NCBI GenBank assembly: GCA_030430575.1
Contig: JAUIKF010000044.1
Location: forward strand, 1 to 64,000
Source of the DNA: Bacteroidia bacterium
Lineage (GTDB): Bacteria > Bacteroidota > Bacteroidia > J057
Direction: 5' to 3'
Length of the DNA stretch: 64,000 bases
Shown: piece by piece, positions 63,639 to 64,000 of the stretch
Position numbering within the stretch: position 1 is the stretch's first letter
Layout of the letters: each line of letters opens with the position of its first letter
Position numbers and translations under genes: made by a program
Notes under the pieces: model-generated
What the model was told of the DNA's origin: nothing
The model's database searches: none
The model's input: the letters and a program-made list of their open reading frames with translations, nothing else

Positions 63639-64000
63639 ATGAAAGCACTGGTATTTCCTGGACAAGGCGCCCAATACGTAGGGATGGGCAAAGAATTATA
63701 CGACGCTTCCGCAGAAGCGCAGGCCCTCTTTGCCAAAGCCAACGACATCTTAGGCTTTGATATTCAGTCACTTATGTTTGAAGGGACTGATGAAGACCTT
63801 CGTAAAACCTCTGTCACCCAGCCCGCTATCTATATCCATTCGGTAGTAGCAGCGATGGTACATGATTTGGGAAAAGACGCAGGAATGGTCGCTGGTCATT
63901 CCCTAGGCGAATTTTCAGCCTTGACAGTGGCAGGTGCATTAAGCTTTGAAGACGGGCTTCGCCTTGTCTCAACCAGAGCGAATGCGATGCAGAAAGCGTG
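63639..64000 (+). CDS. fabD: Malonyl-CoA:ACP transacylase (partial, runs off the window)
   Basis: Only the first 120 codons are present. The protein opens MKALVFPGQGAQYVGMGKEL, with the GQGAQ oxyanion loop, and carries the nucleophile GHSLGEFSAL near residue 89. It loads malonyl groups on acyl carrier protein at the start of fatty acid synthesis. Start chosen at ATG 63639, 38 bp after a good -7 element. The C-terminal two thirds lie beyond the right edge. Confidence 0.95.
   Translation, partial: MKALVFPGQGAQYVGMGKELYDASAEAQALFAKANDILGFDIQSLMFEGTDEDLRKTSVTQPAIYIHSVVAAMVHDLGKDAGMVAGHSLGEFSALTVAGALSFEDGLRLVSTRANAMQKA

Overview
The window looks like a chromosomal segment of a Bacteroidota bacterium, probably from the Saprospiria/Chitinophagia side. 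The evidence is a SusC/SusD outer-membrane pair, a secreted multidomain protein with a C-terminal sorting domain of type IX secretion type, DUF1573, DUF4296 and YbbR-like proteins, a nusB-DUF1573-yajC-ybbR-coaE gene order, leucine dehydrogenase, and several TAnnTTTG promoter elements. No rRNA, tRNA, CRISPR array, integrase or transposase gene was seen. These are placements by gene content only.

Layout. 0-4.2 kb (minus): a sodium-pumping oxaloacetate decarboxylase operon oadG-oadA-oadB. 4.7-7.4 kb (plus): an ABC-F ATPase and a GT4 glycosyltransferase. 7.5-14.5 kb (minus): a complete type I Wadjet anti-plasmid system jetA-jetB-jetC-jetD, with small inverted repeats in its jetA/jetB and jetC/jetD gaps. 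14.6-24.2 kb (plus): two unrecognised membrane proteins, two YwqK-like lipoproteins, aspartase, a small outer-membrane protein coupled to a flavin amine oxidase, a QueG-like Fe-S protein, an esterase and a DUF429 protein. 24.4-28.5 kb (minus): a CBS protein with an orphan LuxR regulator, a MoxR ATPase and a DUF5691 protein. 29-38.4 kb: DinB, a secreted esterase with Ig-like repeats, a GmhB-like phosphatase, leucine dehydrogenase, then the nusB-to-coaE housekeeping cluster. 38.6-41.7 kb (minus): CysQ, a LegB-like dehydratase and a CBS-nucleotidyltransferase. 41.7-46.8 kb (plus): LOG protein, lytic transglycosylase, UvrA. 47.1-51.7 kb (minus): SusD and SusC. 52.4-55.3 kb (plus): Uma2-type protein and FtsH. 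55.5-60.8 kb (minus): a membrane-bound AraC regulator carrying a decayed kinase ATPase domain, then a LuxR response regulator and a beta-propeller sensor kinase. 61-64 kb: DUF4296 lipoprotein, OmpA-family protein, an SDR reductase and the start of fabD.

The genes are mostly ordinary; the intergenic DNA is not. Nearly every gap carries repeats of several families: (i) three ~250-280 bp giant hairpins made of GAGACC-type units, each fused exactly to the TGA stop of a minus-strand gene and showing compensatory change between copies; (ii) many hairpins or arms built from short degenerate words (CCCTGAA, GAACTT, AAAACCT, ATGAAAAT, AATCAATAATT) at gene boundaries; (iii) MITE-like elements with TACAGTGTAA ends; (iv) a 99-bp element present twice in inverted orientation; (v) perfect 54-bp palindromes at gene ends. 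The repeats have visible effects on coding: they supply stop codons, encode protein C-termini and create false N-terminal extensions. I regard the GAGACC arrays and the word-array hairpins as the most likely undescribed systems here.
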